DNA of 64,000 bases, taken from CAYJLC01 sp964370735 (GTDB taxonomy: Bacteria; Bacillota; Clostridia; Oscillospirales; Butyricicoccaceae). Shown here piece by piece: positions 32,510 to 40,298 of the stretch. The notes under the pieces were generated by a model. That model saw only the letters and a program-made list of their open reading frames with translations, made no database searches and was not told the origin of the DNA. The stretch is taken from assembly GCA_964370735.1 (NCBI GenBank), contig CAYJLC010000003.1, forward strand, positions 1 through 64,000, written 5' to 3'. Made by a program: the position numbers and the translations under genes. Within the stretch, counting starts at the first letter, position 1. Each line of letters begins with the position of its first letter.

Positions 32510-34293
32510 TATAATTTATATTTCTCAGAATATGATCCAAGTTTTATTTGGTACTCTGATGCTTTGTTTGCATCTAATCTGTCGATATAACTCTTATGAC
32601 GAACTAAATCGTTTTCGCTATTATACCATAGAACATAAAGTCCGATATTCGAACAATGGTCTGCAATTCTTTCTAAAATAGACAGCATTTCTAAAAATAC
32701 TAGTCCACTATCGATTGAACATTTACCAGCTTTTAAACGCTCGATATGCTTCTCTTTTAGCGCCTCTACGATATTATCAATAGTTTGCTCTAAAGGCTCT
32801 ATTTTCGCTAAAATATCGCTCGTGTTTGTCTTTGTAACTTGATAAGATAGGTCTGCAATTTCCTCAACTGCTGAAAATACAACTTTTATCTCTCTAGTTG
32901 CACTTTCAGAGAAACTTGCTTTATTTTGAAATAAATTGTCTGCACAATCTACTAGACGAATAGCATAGTCACCAATTCTTTCGATTTCAGAAGTGATTTT
33001 TAACAGGTGAGTTACATGTTTGCTCTCCTCATTTGTAAGCTCCTCGTTTGTAAGGTCTACAAGATATGTCACTACTTTATCTTCAGATTTGTCGATAACA
33101 TTTTCATTTTCGTTAATTTGGTCTACAATGCTTGTTTCAAACTTATCGAAAAGTTTATATGATTTTTTAAGGTTTCCAATTGCAAGTTCACTCATATTTA
33201 ATACAACACTTTGTACTTGCGCAAGGGCAATTGCCGGAGTTTTTACAAAACGTTCATCAAGAAGTGCAAGAGCCGAACCTTCTGCTTCCTCTTCGCCTTC
33301 TTTGCTACGAATAGTCATAAGCGCAAGTTTTTCTAAAAGTCTTGCAAAAGGAAGTAAAACAAGTGTTACAACTACATTAAATAATGTATGGAAATTTGCG
33401 ATACCAACAGTGTCGATAGCTTCATTCCAAAACGAAAATCCTATCGCATATTGAATACCATAAACTGCCGATAAAAATACAACTGTACCAATTACATTAA
33501 AGTATAAATGAAGTGCCGCGGCTCTTTTTGCGTTTTTCGAAGCACCGATACTTGATAAAATCGAAGTGATACATGTACCGATATTTTGACCCATAATGAT
33601 AGGGAATGCTGCCGCCCAAGTTACAACACCTGTGCTTGCAACCGATTGCAAAATACCAACTGAAGCAGATGAGCTTTGAACTAATACAGTTACAAAAGTA
33701 CCAGCTAAAACACCTAAAACAGGGTTTGTTAATGTTGCAAACATTTCAGCGAATTGAGGTAGTTCTGAAAGAGGCTCTACGGCGTCTGTCATTGCGAACA
33801 TCCCTGTAAATAATACACCAAATCCGATGAAAACTTCACCAATATTTTTCTTTTTATTGCTTTTAGCCATCATAAATAGCAATACACCGACAATGATAGC
33901 CACTGGAGCTAATGTCGTAGGTTTAATAAGCTTTAAGATAAAACTTGCCGTTTCGTCTTGATCAAGCCTTGCAAGAGATAGAATTTGCGCGGTTAGCGTT
34001 GTTCCGATATTTGCGCCCATGATGATACCAGTCGCACCACGAAGCTTTAAAACACCGGCGTTTACCAAACCTACTACGATAACTGTTGTCGCAGATGAAC
34101 TTTGAACGGCTGCCGTTATTAACGCACCAAAAAGAACACCCATAAAGATATTGTCAGTTAGCTTTGATAAAATGATTTCTAGTTTGTTTCCTGCTACTTT
34201 TTCAAGGCTAGAGCCTAGTACATGCATTCCGTATAAAAATAATGCAAGTCCCCCCAAAAGCAGGATAATTTGAATTACATAAGATAAATCCAT
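32509..34293 (-). CDS. Na/Pi cotransporter family protein with C-terminal PhoU-like domain
   Basis: 594 residues from ATG 34293, which has GGAGG 11 nt upstream; an ATG at 34323 lies upstream of that site. The first half (about 1-310) is membrane-bound with the two inverted repeats of the family, marked by AAVQSSSATTVIVVGL and TVLVQSSSASVGILQS. The second half (about 340-590) is a helical PhoU-like domain. Family members move phosphate with sodium or export it. It is monocistronic with its own promoter. Confidence 0.92.
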   Translation of the reverse strand: MDLSYVIQIILLLGGLALFLYGMHVLGSSLEKVAGNKLEIILSKLTDNIFMGVLFGALITAAVQSSSATTVIVVGLVNAGVLKLRGATGIIMGANIGTTLTAQILSLARLDQDETASFILKLIKPTTLAPVAIIVGVLLFMMAKSNKKKNIGEVFIGFGVLFTGMFAMTDAVEPLSELPQFAEMFATLTNPVLGVLAGTFVTVLVQSSSASVGILQSVASTGVVTWAAAFPIIMGQNIGTCITSILSSIGASKNAKRAAALHLYFNVIGTVVFLSAVYGIQYAIGFSFWNEAIDTVGIANFHTLFNVVVTLVLLPFARLLEKLALMTIRSKEGEEEAEGSALALLDERFVKTPAIALAQVQSVVLNMSELAIGNLKKSYKLFDKFETSIVDQINENENVIDKSEDKVVTYLVDLTNEELTNEESKHVTHLLKITSEIERIGDYAIRLVDCADNLFQNKASFSESATREIKVVFSAVEEIADLSYQVTKTNTSDILAKIEPLEQTIDNIVEALKEKHIERLKAGKCSIDSGLVFLEMLSILERIADHCSNIGLYVLWYNSENDLVRHKSYIDRLDANKASEYQIKLGSYSEKYKL

Positions 34294-34331
34294 AATATGA
34301 TTTTCCTCCAAAAAATTTGTCATACTTCTTA

Positions 34332-34359
34332 ATTATATCAGTTTTTTATGATATATCAA
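34332..34359 (-). promoter_or_regulatory. Sigma-A promoter for the Na/Pi gene
   Basis: Minus strand TTGATA (complement of 34354-34359), 16-nt spacer, TATAAT (complement of 34332-34337). Confidence 0.7.
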
Positions 34360-34459
34360 GAAGAATTTGTCGAAAAACAAAGAATATAATATATTTTATA
34401 TGTTTTGCATAAAAAATTAAAGTTAAATCTGTGTAAAATTGTTGTTAAATTCGTTTAGA

Positions 34460-34492
34460 AAAGGCTATTTCGCGAATAACAAAATAGCCTTT
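34460..34492 (-). terminator. Terminator after purB
   Basis: AAAGGCTATTT (34460-34470) pairs with AAATAGCCTTT (34482-34492). In minus-strand sense a short TTTT follows. It lies 10 nt after the purB stop. Confidence 0.75.
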
Positions 34493-34502
34493 AAATTTTA
34501 CT

Positions 34503-35798
34503 TTATAATATTCCTACTCTTTTGAATATTATATCTACATTTTTAATATGATGTCTAGGGTCGAAACAATCTTCGATTTCTTCTTTAGATAATAGTGCAT
34601 TAACGTCTGCATTTGCTTCCATCAAATCTCTAAATGAACATTTTTCTTCCCAGGCTTTCATTGCATTTGGTTGAACCAAATCATAAGCCTTCTCTCTTGA
34701 ATATCCTTTTTCAATCATTTTAAGCATAAAACGTTGAGAGTATATTACGCCGAAAGTTTTGTCGATATTTGCAAGCATATTTTCTGGGTATACCATTAAA
34801 TTATCAACGATATTTGTAAATCTGCCTAACATATAATCTAGTAAAGCAGTCGCATCTGGTGCGATTAATCTTTCTGCTGACGAGTGAGAAATATCTCTTT
34901 CATGCCATAAAGACACGTTTTCATAAGCCGTTAGCATATATCCACGCATAACTCTAGCACACCCTGCCATATTTTCTGAACCGATAGGGTTTCTTTTGTG
35001 TGGCATTGCAGACGAGCCTTTTTGGCCTTTTCTGAAAAATTCTTCTGCTTCTCTAACTTCTGTACGTTGAAGGTGACGGATTTCTGTCGCCATTTTTTCG
35101 ATAGAAGTTGCAATTAATGCTAATGTCCCGAAGTATTCAGCATGTCTATCTCTTTGAAGTGTTTGAGTAGAGATTTTGCTTGAATTAATTCCAAGTTTAT
35201 CGCAAACATAGTCTTGAACTGCCGGTGGCGTGTTTGCAAATGTACCAACAGCACCAGAAATTTTTCCTGTTTCAACCATAGCAGCTGCTTTTTCAAAACG
35301 CTCGAAATTTCTTTGCATTTCATCGTACCATAATGCCATTTTTAGTCCAAAACTTGTAATTTCAGCATGAACACCATGAGTTCTACCGATACAAGCTGTG
35401 TCTTTGTGCTCTAAAGCTTTGTTTTTAAGTACATCAATGAATTTTTTAATGTCGGCACGCAAAATGTCGTTAGCTTTTTTGTAAAGGTAGCCATAGGCAG
35501 TATCAACAACGTCGGTTGACGTAAGTCCATAGTGAACCCATTTCTTTTCTTCACCTAATGTTTCAGAAACAGCTCTTGTAAAAGCCACAACATCGTGACG
35601 AGTTTCTTCCTCAATCTCATAAATTCTGTCAATATTAAAAGATGCGTTGTTCCATAGCTTTGAAACATCGTCTTTTGGAATTTCTCCTAGTTCCGACCAA
35701 GCCTCACAAGCCAAAATCTCGACTTTTAACCATGCGTCAAATTTGCTTTGCTCTGTCCAAATGGCACGCATTTCAGCCCTTGAATATCTTTCTAACAT
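34503..35798 (-). CDS. purB: Adenylosuccinate lyase
   Basis: Acts twice in purine synthesis: SAICAR to AICAR plus fumarate, and adenylosuccinate to AMP. 431 residues from ATG 35798 (MLERYSRAEMRAIW), with AAGGAGA 7 nt upstream; a longer frame to 35882 has no ribosome site. The fumarase/aspartase-superfamily signature GSSAMPHKRNP is intact, as are RTHGVHAEITSFG and HYGLTSTDVVDTA. It stands apart from any other purine gene. Confidence 0.96.
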   Translation of the reverse strand: MLERYSRAEMRAIWTEQSKFDAWLKVEILACEAWSELGEIPKDDVSKLWNNASFNIDRIYEIEEETRHDVVAFTRAVSETLGEEKKWVHYGLTSTDVVDTAYGYLYKKANDILRADIKKFIDVLKNKALEHKDTACIGRTHGVHAEITSFGLKMALWYDEMQRNFERFEKAAAMVETGKISGAVGTFANTPPAVQDYVCDKLGINSSKISTQTLQRDRHAEYFGTLALIATSIEKMATEIRHLQRTEVREAEEFFRKGQKGSSAMPHKRNPIGSENMAGCARVMRGYMLTAYENVSLWHERDISHSSAERLIAPDATALLDYMLGRFTNIVDNLMVYPENMLANIDKTFGVIYSQRFMLKMIEKGYSREKAYDLVQPNAMKAWEEKCSFRDLMEANADVNALLSKEEIEDCFDPRHHIKNVDIIFKRVGIL

Positions 35799-35869
35799 AA
35801 TGTATCTCCTTAAAAAAGTGGGTTTTACTATATTATAATATTTTTTTCGATTTTTTGCAACAAAAAAAT

Positions 35870-35904
35870 AAATATCCGACAAAGAATTCCTTCATCGGAT
35901 ATTT
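35870..35904 (-). terminator. Terminator after the 41-residue gene
   Basis: AAATATCCGA (35870-35879) pairs with TCGGATATTT (35895-35904), followed by TTATTTTTTTG in minus-strand sense. It starts 4 nt after the small-gene stop and supports this as a separate transcription unit. Confidence 0.82.
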
Positions 35905-35908
35905 AAAT

Positions 35909-36034
35909 TTACTTGCAATCGGTTTCGTTTTGGTTTGACATTGTGTCTTTTTGTTTACAGTTTTGAGTGTTTTGGGTACTATTTTGCATATTACCTTGAT
36001 TTTTTGCAGATTTTTTCATATCTTTTTTTGACAT
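35909..36034 (-). CDS. Small hydrophilic Lys/Asn/Gln-rich protein (41 residues)
   Basis: Begins MSKKDMKKSAKNQGNMQNST and ends ETDCK, with two cysteines, no hydrophobic segment, and many Asn and Gln. GTGAGGTG lies 6-7 nt upstream of the ATG and a strong terminator follows, so I regard it as real. It resembles in composition the small Asn-rich cytosolic proteins common in Clostridia, but I cannot assign a family. It is an isolated gene between purB and the siderophore operon. Confidence 0.65.
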   Translation of the reverse strand: MSKKDMKKSAKNQGNMQNSTQNTQNCKQKDTMSNQNETDCK

Positions 36035-36137
36035 TTTAATCACCTCACACCATTATTATAACTAACCTATTTTATTTTATGCAACATTTTTGCATTTTTG
36101 TTTAATCTTCTAAAAAATTTTACCAAACTTATAACTT

Positions 36138-36153
36138 GTTAGCCATTACTAAC
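36138..36153 (+). promoter_or_regulatory. Metal box 1 of the siderophore operon
   Basis: GTTAGC-catt-ACTAAC. The symmetry extends outward to TTGTTAG-N6-CTAACAA (36136-36155), the longest of the group. It lies 18 bp upstream of the -35 element. Confidence 0.75.
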
Positions 36154-36171
36154 AAACTTGCTAGTTAGCCG

Positions 36172-36200
36172 TTGACAATCTTGTTAGTATATGCTAATAT
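36172..36200 (+). promoter_or_regulatory. Sigma-A promoter of the siderophore ABC operon
   Basis: TTGACA (36172-36177), 17-nt spacer, TAATAT (36195-36200). The second metal box lies inside the spacer and over the -10, so a bound repressor would block polymerase directly. Confidence 0.85.
36183..36198 (+). promoter_or_regulatory. Metal box 2, overlapping the -10
   Basis: GTTAGT-atat-GCTAAT; the core TTAG-N6-CTAA (36184-36197) is exact. Its placement in the promoter spacer is the classic position for a DtxR/IdeR-type repressor site. Confidence 0.78.
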
Positions 36201-36215
36201 GTAATACGTTACGAT

Positions 36216-36231
36216 GTTAGCAGTTGCTAAT
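36216..36231 (+). promoter_or_regulatory. Metal box 3, downstream of the start site
   Basis: GTTAGC-agtt-GCTAAT, core TTAGC-N4-GCTAA, centred 33 bp after box 2, a spacing close to three helical turns. Confidence 0.72.
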
Positions 36232-36266
36232 ATTTCTATAAATTTTGAGAGGTCTTTAAAATATAG

Positions 36267-37265
36267 ATGAAAAAAAATCAAATTACAATAGCAATGATTT
36301 TGCTTACAATAGTATTATCATTTGTTTCCATTTTTATCGGTGCATACAATGTTTCTTTAGACGGAATATTAGCAGGCGATTTTACGCAAGTCATGGTTAT
36401 GTTAAATTCGCGTTTGCCTAGACTTCTTGCAATTTTATGCACAGGCATCGGCATGAGTGTCGCAGGGCTTATTATGCAAAATCTTTGTATGAATAAATTT
36501 GTTTCACCGACAACAGGTGCTACAATTTCTTCTGCACAACTTGGTATCATAATCGTTTTAGTATTTATTCCTACTGCAAACCTTACTCTAAGAACAATTT
36601 TCGCCTTCGCATCTTCAATCATTGGTACTTGGATTTTTGTATGGTTCGTTCAAAGAATTAAATTTAAAGACGTAATCATGGTTCCACTTATCGGTATAAT
36701 GTTCAATAGCGTAATCGGTGGCGTTGTAAGTTACTTGGCTTATGAAAATGACTTAACTCAAGTTTTAAGCAGTATGCTTGTCGGCGACTTTTCACTAGTT
36801 TTAGCTGGTAGATACGAAATCGTATTTTTAATAATCCCGCTAGTTGTTATTGCCTTTATTTATGCAAATCACTTCAATATCGTAGGTATGGGAGAAGATT
36901 TTTCTAAAAATTTAGGTGTAAATTATAAAACTATAATGTTTTTCGGACTTTCTATCGCCGCTGTTATCACTGCAAGCGTCGTTGTAACAGTCGGTACAAT
37001 TTCTTATATTGGTCTTATCGTTCCAAACATTGTTTCTATGTTTAGAGGCGATAAAATCAGAGGTAGCATAGTAGATGTTGCCGTATTCGGTGCTTTATTC
37101 GTTTTAATTTGCGATATTATCGGAAGAATTGTTATGATGCCATTCGAACTTCCTATCGAACTTGTTTCTGGTATTATAGGTAGCTTAGTATTCATCGTTT
37201 TACTTTTCCAAAGATTAAATCAAGGAAAGCCGAAAATTAAAAAGGAGGCTTTAAAAAATGACTAA
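36267..37265 (+). CDS. yclN: Iron-siderophore ABC permease (YclN/CeuB type)
   Basis: FecCD-family membrane permease, 332 residues, about nine or ten hydrophobic segments. The family features RLPRLLAILCTGIGMSVAGLI near 45-65 and GTISYIGLIVPNIVSMFRGD near 240-260 are clear. With the next three genes it forms a complete importer resembling the petrobactin/catecholate transporter YclNOPQ of Bacillus and CeuBCDE. Under the metal-box promoter. Confidence 0.88.
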   Translation: MKKNQITIAMILLTIVLSFVSIFIGAYNVSLDGILAGDFTQVMVMLNSRLPRLLAILCTGIGMSVAGLIMQNLCMNKFVSPTTGATISSAQLGIIIVLVFIPTANLTLRTIFAFASSIIGTWIFVWFVQRIKFKDVIMVPLIGIMFNSVIGGVVSYLAYENDLTQVLSSMLVGDFSLVLAGRYEIVFLIIPLVVIAFIYANHFNIVGMGEDFSKNLGVNYKTIMFFGLSIAAVITASVVVTVGTISYIGLIVPNIVSMFRGDKIRGSIVDVAVFGALFVLICDIIGRIVMMPFELPIELVSGIIGSLVFIVLLFQRLNQGKPKIKKEALKND

Positions 37266-38217
37266 AACATCTTCAAGGACTAAACTTGTCATCCTTTTCA
37301 TACTTTCAGTCATTTTTGCGATAACCTTCCAATTTATCTTTGTTGACATGAAATTCTTCGATTATGCTATGTATATTCGTTCTCCAAAACTAATCGCTAT
37401 GATAATTGCAGCTTTTTGCATAGGCACTGCGAGTATAGTTTTCCAATCTATCATTAGAAACAGAATTGTTACACCTTGTCTTTTAGGTATGAATTCGCTT
37501 TATATCTTAATACATACAGTTCTTGCTTTCGTGGTTGGTTCTAGTGGATTTTTAGTTTCAAATAAAAACGCTTCGTTTTTAGTAGACATAATCCTTATGG
37601 GTATTTTAGGTACTTTAATCTATGGTACTTTATTTAGAAAAACAAAATACAATATTTTATATGTACTTCTTGCAGGAACTGTTCTTGCGACATTTTTCAC
37701 AAGTATTTCAAACACTTTAACAAGAACTATGGACCCTAATGAATATGACAAACTTTTAAGCGAGCTTGTTGCAGGATTTGACCATATAAACTCAGATATC
37801 ATCGTAATTGCTTTAGTGTTTATAGTGCTTACTATCATTGTTTTCTGGAGAGATATCAAACTTTTAGACGTTATCACTTTAGGGAAAAACCAAGCGATAA
37901 ACCTAGGCGTTGATTATGATAAAGTTATCAGCCGACTACTAATAGCTGTAACTTTCTTTATCACTATCGCAACTGCTTTAGTAGGACCTATCTCGTTTTT
38001 AGGGCTAATAATCGCAAATCTTTCACGCGAATTTTTCAAAACATATAAACACAAATACTTAATGCTAGGTTCATTTTTAATGGGTGTAATCGTTTTAGTC
38101 GGTGGTCAAACCCTAATCGAGCATGTTTTTGGTTTTGGAACACAAATTTCGGTGTTTATAAACTTATTTGGCGGACTATATTTTCTATATTTAGTCCTTA
38201 AAAATAAAGGAGTATAG
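37258..38217 (+). CDS. yclO: Iron-siderophore ABC permease (YclO/CeuC type)
   Basis: Second FecCD permease, 319 residues, forming a heterodimer with the first. RSPKLIAMIIAAFCIGTASI and VGPISFLGLIIANLSREFF mark the family. It overlaps the upstream gene by 8 nt and has AAGGAGG upstream, so synthesis is tightly coupled. Confidence 0.88.
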   Translation: MTKTSSRTKLVILFILSVIFAITFQFIFVDMKFFDYAMYIRSPKLIAMIIAAFCIGTASIVFQSIIRNRIVTPCLLGMNSLYILIHTVLAFVVGSSGFLVSNKNASFLVDIILMGILGTLIYGTLFRKTKYNILYVLLAGTVLATFFTSISNTLTRTMDPNEYDKLLSELVAGFDHINSDIIVIALVFIVLTIIVFWRDIKLLDVITLGKNQAINLGVDYDKVISRLLIAVTFFITIATALVGPISFLGLIIANLSREFFKTYKHKYLMLGSFLMGVIVLVGGQTLIEHVFGFGTQISVFINLFGGLYFLYLVLKNKGV

Positions 38218-38218
38218 A

Positions 38219-38971
38219 ATGAAAATTAAAAAATTAGATAAATTTTATGGTGATAAACAAGTTGTAAAAGAGGTAACTTTCGACTTGCCTCGTGGGAAAG
38301 TAATTTCTCTAATCGGACCTAATGGTGCGGGTAAATCAACTGTTTTAAACATCATTACAAGGTTAATTGCTCAAGATGGTGGAGAAATTCATTTTGGCGA
38401 TAAAGAGCTTAATAAATGGAAAAGCAAGGAACTTGCAAAAAAACTTGCTATTTTAACTCAACAAAACAATATTTCTATGAAACTTACTGTTAAAGAGTTA
38501 GTTTCTTTCGGAAGATTTCCGTATTCTGGCAATAAATTAACAAAAGAAGATTTTGAAATGGTTAATATGGCTATTAAATATATGGAACTTGAAGAATTTG
38601 AAGATAGATTTATCGACGAATTATCTGGTGGTCAACGCCAAAGAGCATATATTGCAATGGTTATCGCACAAGACACTGATTTTGTGTTCTTAGATGAGCC
38701 TACAAACAATCTTGACATCTATCATTCTTCTAACCTTATGAAAATGGTTCGTAAGCTTTCAGAAGACTTAGGTAAAACTGTTATTTTGGTTCTTCACGAA
38801 ATAAATTTTGCGTCAGTTTATTCTGACTATATCGCAGCGTTCAAAGACGGATACTTGCATAAATTCGGCGAAGTTTCGGAAGTTATGACTAAAGAAACTC
38901 TAAAGGAACTTTACCAAGTTGACTTTGACATCCAAATAATAAACGGTAAACCGATTTCGATTTACTATTAA
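38219..38971 (+). CDS. yclP: Iron-siderophore ABC ATPase (YclP/CeuD type)
   Basis: 250 residues with Walker A GPNGAGKST, Q-loop LTQQN, signature LSGGQRQR, Walker B FVFLDEPT and the switch His in LVLHE. It starts 1 nt after yclO. It energises siderophore import through the two permeases. Confidence 0.92.
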   Translation: MKIKKLDKFYGDKQVVKEVTFDLPRGKVISLIGPNGAGKSTVLNIITRLIAQDGGEIHFGDKELNKWKSKELAKKLAILTQQNNISMKLTVKELVSFGRFPYSGNKLTKEDFEMVNMAIKYMELEEFEDRFIDELSGGQRQRAYIAMVIAQDTDFVFLDEPTNNLDIYHSSNLMKMVRKLSEDLGKTVILVLHEINFASVYSDYIAAFKDGYLHKFGEVSEVMTKETLKELYQVDFDIQIINGKPISIYY

Positions 38972-39040
38972 AATTAGCTTAAACGCTATTTCAAACACTG
39001 TAATATACCTCACTCTTGTGGGGTTATTAATAAAACAATG

Positions 39041-39056
39041 GTTAGTATTAACTAAC
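39041..39056 (+). promoter_or_regulatory. Metal box before the binding-protein gene
   Basis: GTTAGT-atta-ACTAAC is a perfect 16-bp inverted repeat, 17 bp upstream of the ATG. A CCTCAC/GTGGGG stem-loop with one U-G pair (about 39008-39023) lies just upstream. The box suggests separate control, and perhaps extra expression, of the binding protein. Confidence 0.72.
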
Positions 39057-39073
39057 AAAGAAAGGACTTTTTA

Positions 39074-40093
39074 ATGAAAAAATTACTTGCATTAACTTTA
39101 GCTGGTTTAATGATGCTTTCAGCAGTAGCTTGTTCTTCAACTGCAACTGAAGAAACTACTACGGAGGAAACAACAACCGAAGCTACAACAGAAGCTACAA
39201 CAGAAACTACTACTGAGGCTACATCAGTAACTGTTACTGTAACAGACGCCGAAGGTTTACCTATCGATGTTGAGTTTCCATTAAACGCTGAAAAAATCGT
39301 TGTATTAAACTGGCAAACAATGGACTTCTTAGACGCTGTTGGTATGGCTGATAAAGTTGTTGGTTTAATTAAATCTGGTTCATACCCAGAGCATTTACAA
39401 AAATATATGGACGATGAAAGTATTGTAAACGTTGGTGGAATGAAGGATGTTGACATGGAAGCTGTAATGTCATTACAACCAGATATCATCTTCTCAAGCG
39501 ACAGAACAGAAGGTCAATACGAAGAATTCTCAATGATTGCTCCTACAATGGCAGCATATGTTGACTACTCAATCGGTTTCATGGAAGGCTACAAATTACT
39601 TGCTGAAAAACATGGCCAAATCTTCGGTTTAGAAGGTGAAGTGGACGAAATCATCTCAGATTACGATGCTAGAATTGCTGCTATCGCTGATTTTGCTGGT
39701 GAACAAACAGCTTTACTTGGTATTTTCGCTGGTGGTTTAAATACATTAGGTAATACAGGTCGTGCTTCTATCGTTGTAAACGAAATGGGCTTTGAAAACC
39801 TTGCTGGTGGCGAAGATGTAAACCACGGTAACGTATCTTCTTACGAAGCTTGGTTAGAAATGAATCCTGACTGGATGTTTATCTTAGACAAAGATACAGC
39901 AGTAGGAACAGAGGCTGTTGCAGCTTATGAGCAAATGGAAGTTAATAACCCAGTTATCGCTGAAACAGACGCTTACAAAAATGGTCAAATCGTATACTTA
40001 GAGCCAGGTGCTGCTTGGTATATCGCTGATGGTGGTATCACATCATTAGACTTAATGATTGCTTGTGTTGAAGAAGGTCTTGGACTTAAATAA
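39074..40093 (+). CDS. yclQ: Iron-siderophore binding lipoprotein (YclQ/CeuE type)
   Basis: Receptor of the importer, 339 residues. The signal peptide ends LSAVAC with lipid Cys20. A Thr/Glu/Ala tether with repeated TTEATTE units (about 24-50) follows. The class III binding-protein body contains EKIVVLNWQTMDFLDAVG and LQPDIIFSSDRTEGQYEE. Codons are more uniform than in neighbouring genes, consistent with high expression. AAGGAC is the ribosome site. Confidence 0.9.
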   Translation: MKKLLALTLAGLMMLSAVACSSTATEETTTEETTTEATTEATTETTTEATSVTVTVTDAEGLPIDVEFPLNAEKIVVLNWQTMDFLDAVGMADKVVGLIKSGSYPEHLQKYMDDESIVNVGGMKDVDMEAVMSLQPDIIFSSDRTEGQYEEFSMIAPTMAAYVDYSIGFMEGYKLLAEKHGQIFGLEGEVDEIISDYDARIAAIADFAGEQTALLGIFAGGLNTLGNTGRASIVVNEMGFENLAGGEDVNHGNVSSYEAWLEMNPDWMFILDKDTAVGTEAVAAYEQMEVNNPVIAETDAYKNGQIVYLEPGAAWYIADGGITSLDLMIACVEEGLGLK

Positions 40094-40102
40094 TTAAACA
40101 TT

Positions 40103-40136
40103 AAGGGGTTGCCGTTTGGTAACTCCTTGTTTTTAT
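40103..40136 (+). terminator. Terminator after the siderophore operon
   Basis: AAGGGGTTGCC pairs with GGTAACTCCTT around GTTT (two G-U pairs), followed by GTTTTTATTT. Confidence 0.85.
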
Positions 40137-40227
40137 TTATATATTGTTTATATATTTTAACTTGACTATTAATGAATTTTTGTTACAATTTTAATAAAAT
40201 AGAAACAGTGTTATAATTGCTTAAATA

Positions 40228-40256
40228 TTGACTATTTGCTCATTTTAGGGTATAAT
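40228..40256 (+). promoter_or_regulatory. Sigma-A promoter for the activase operon
   Basis: TTGACT (40228-40233), 17-nt spacer, TATAAT (40251-40256), 42 nt before the start codon. Confidence 0.8.
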
Positions 40257-40298
40257 TATATTTTATGTACAAATTATTAATTTTGAATGGAGACATTT

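Larger units (their letters stand above)
36035..36266 (+). other. Regulatory region before the siderophore operon
   Basis: No gene. It contains three 16-bp inverted repeats and one strong promoter, listed separately. The start codon at 36267 has only a distant GAGAGG (15 nt), so initiation may be weak. Confidence 0.6.

Noticed and set aside
39140..39240. Tandem DNA repeat in yclQ
   Set aside because: It codes for the Thr/Glu tether of the lipoprotein, a common feature with no independent DNA role seen.
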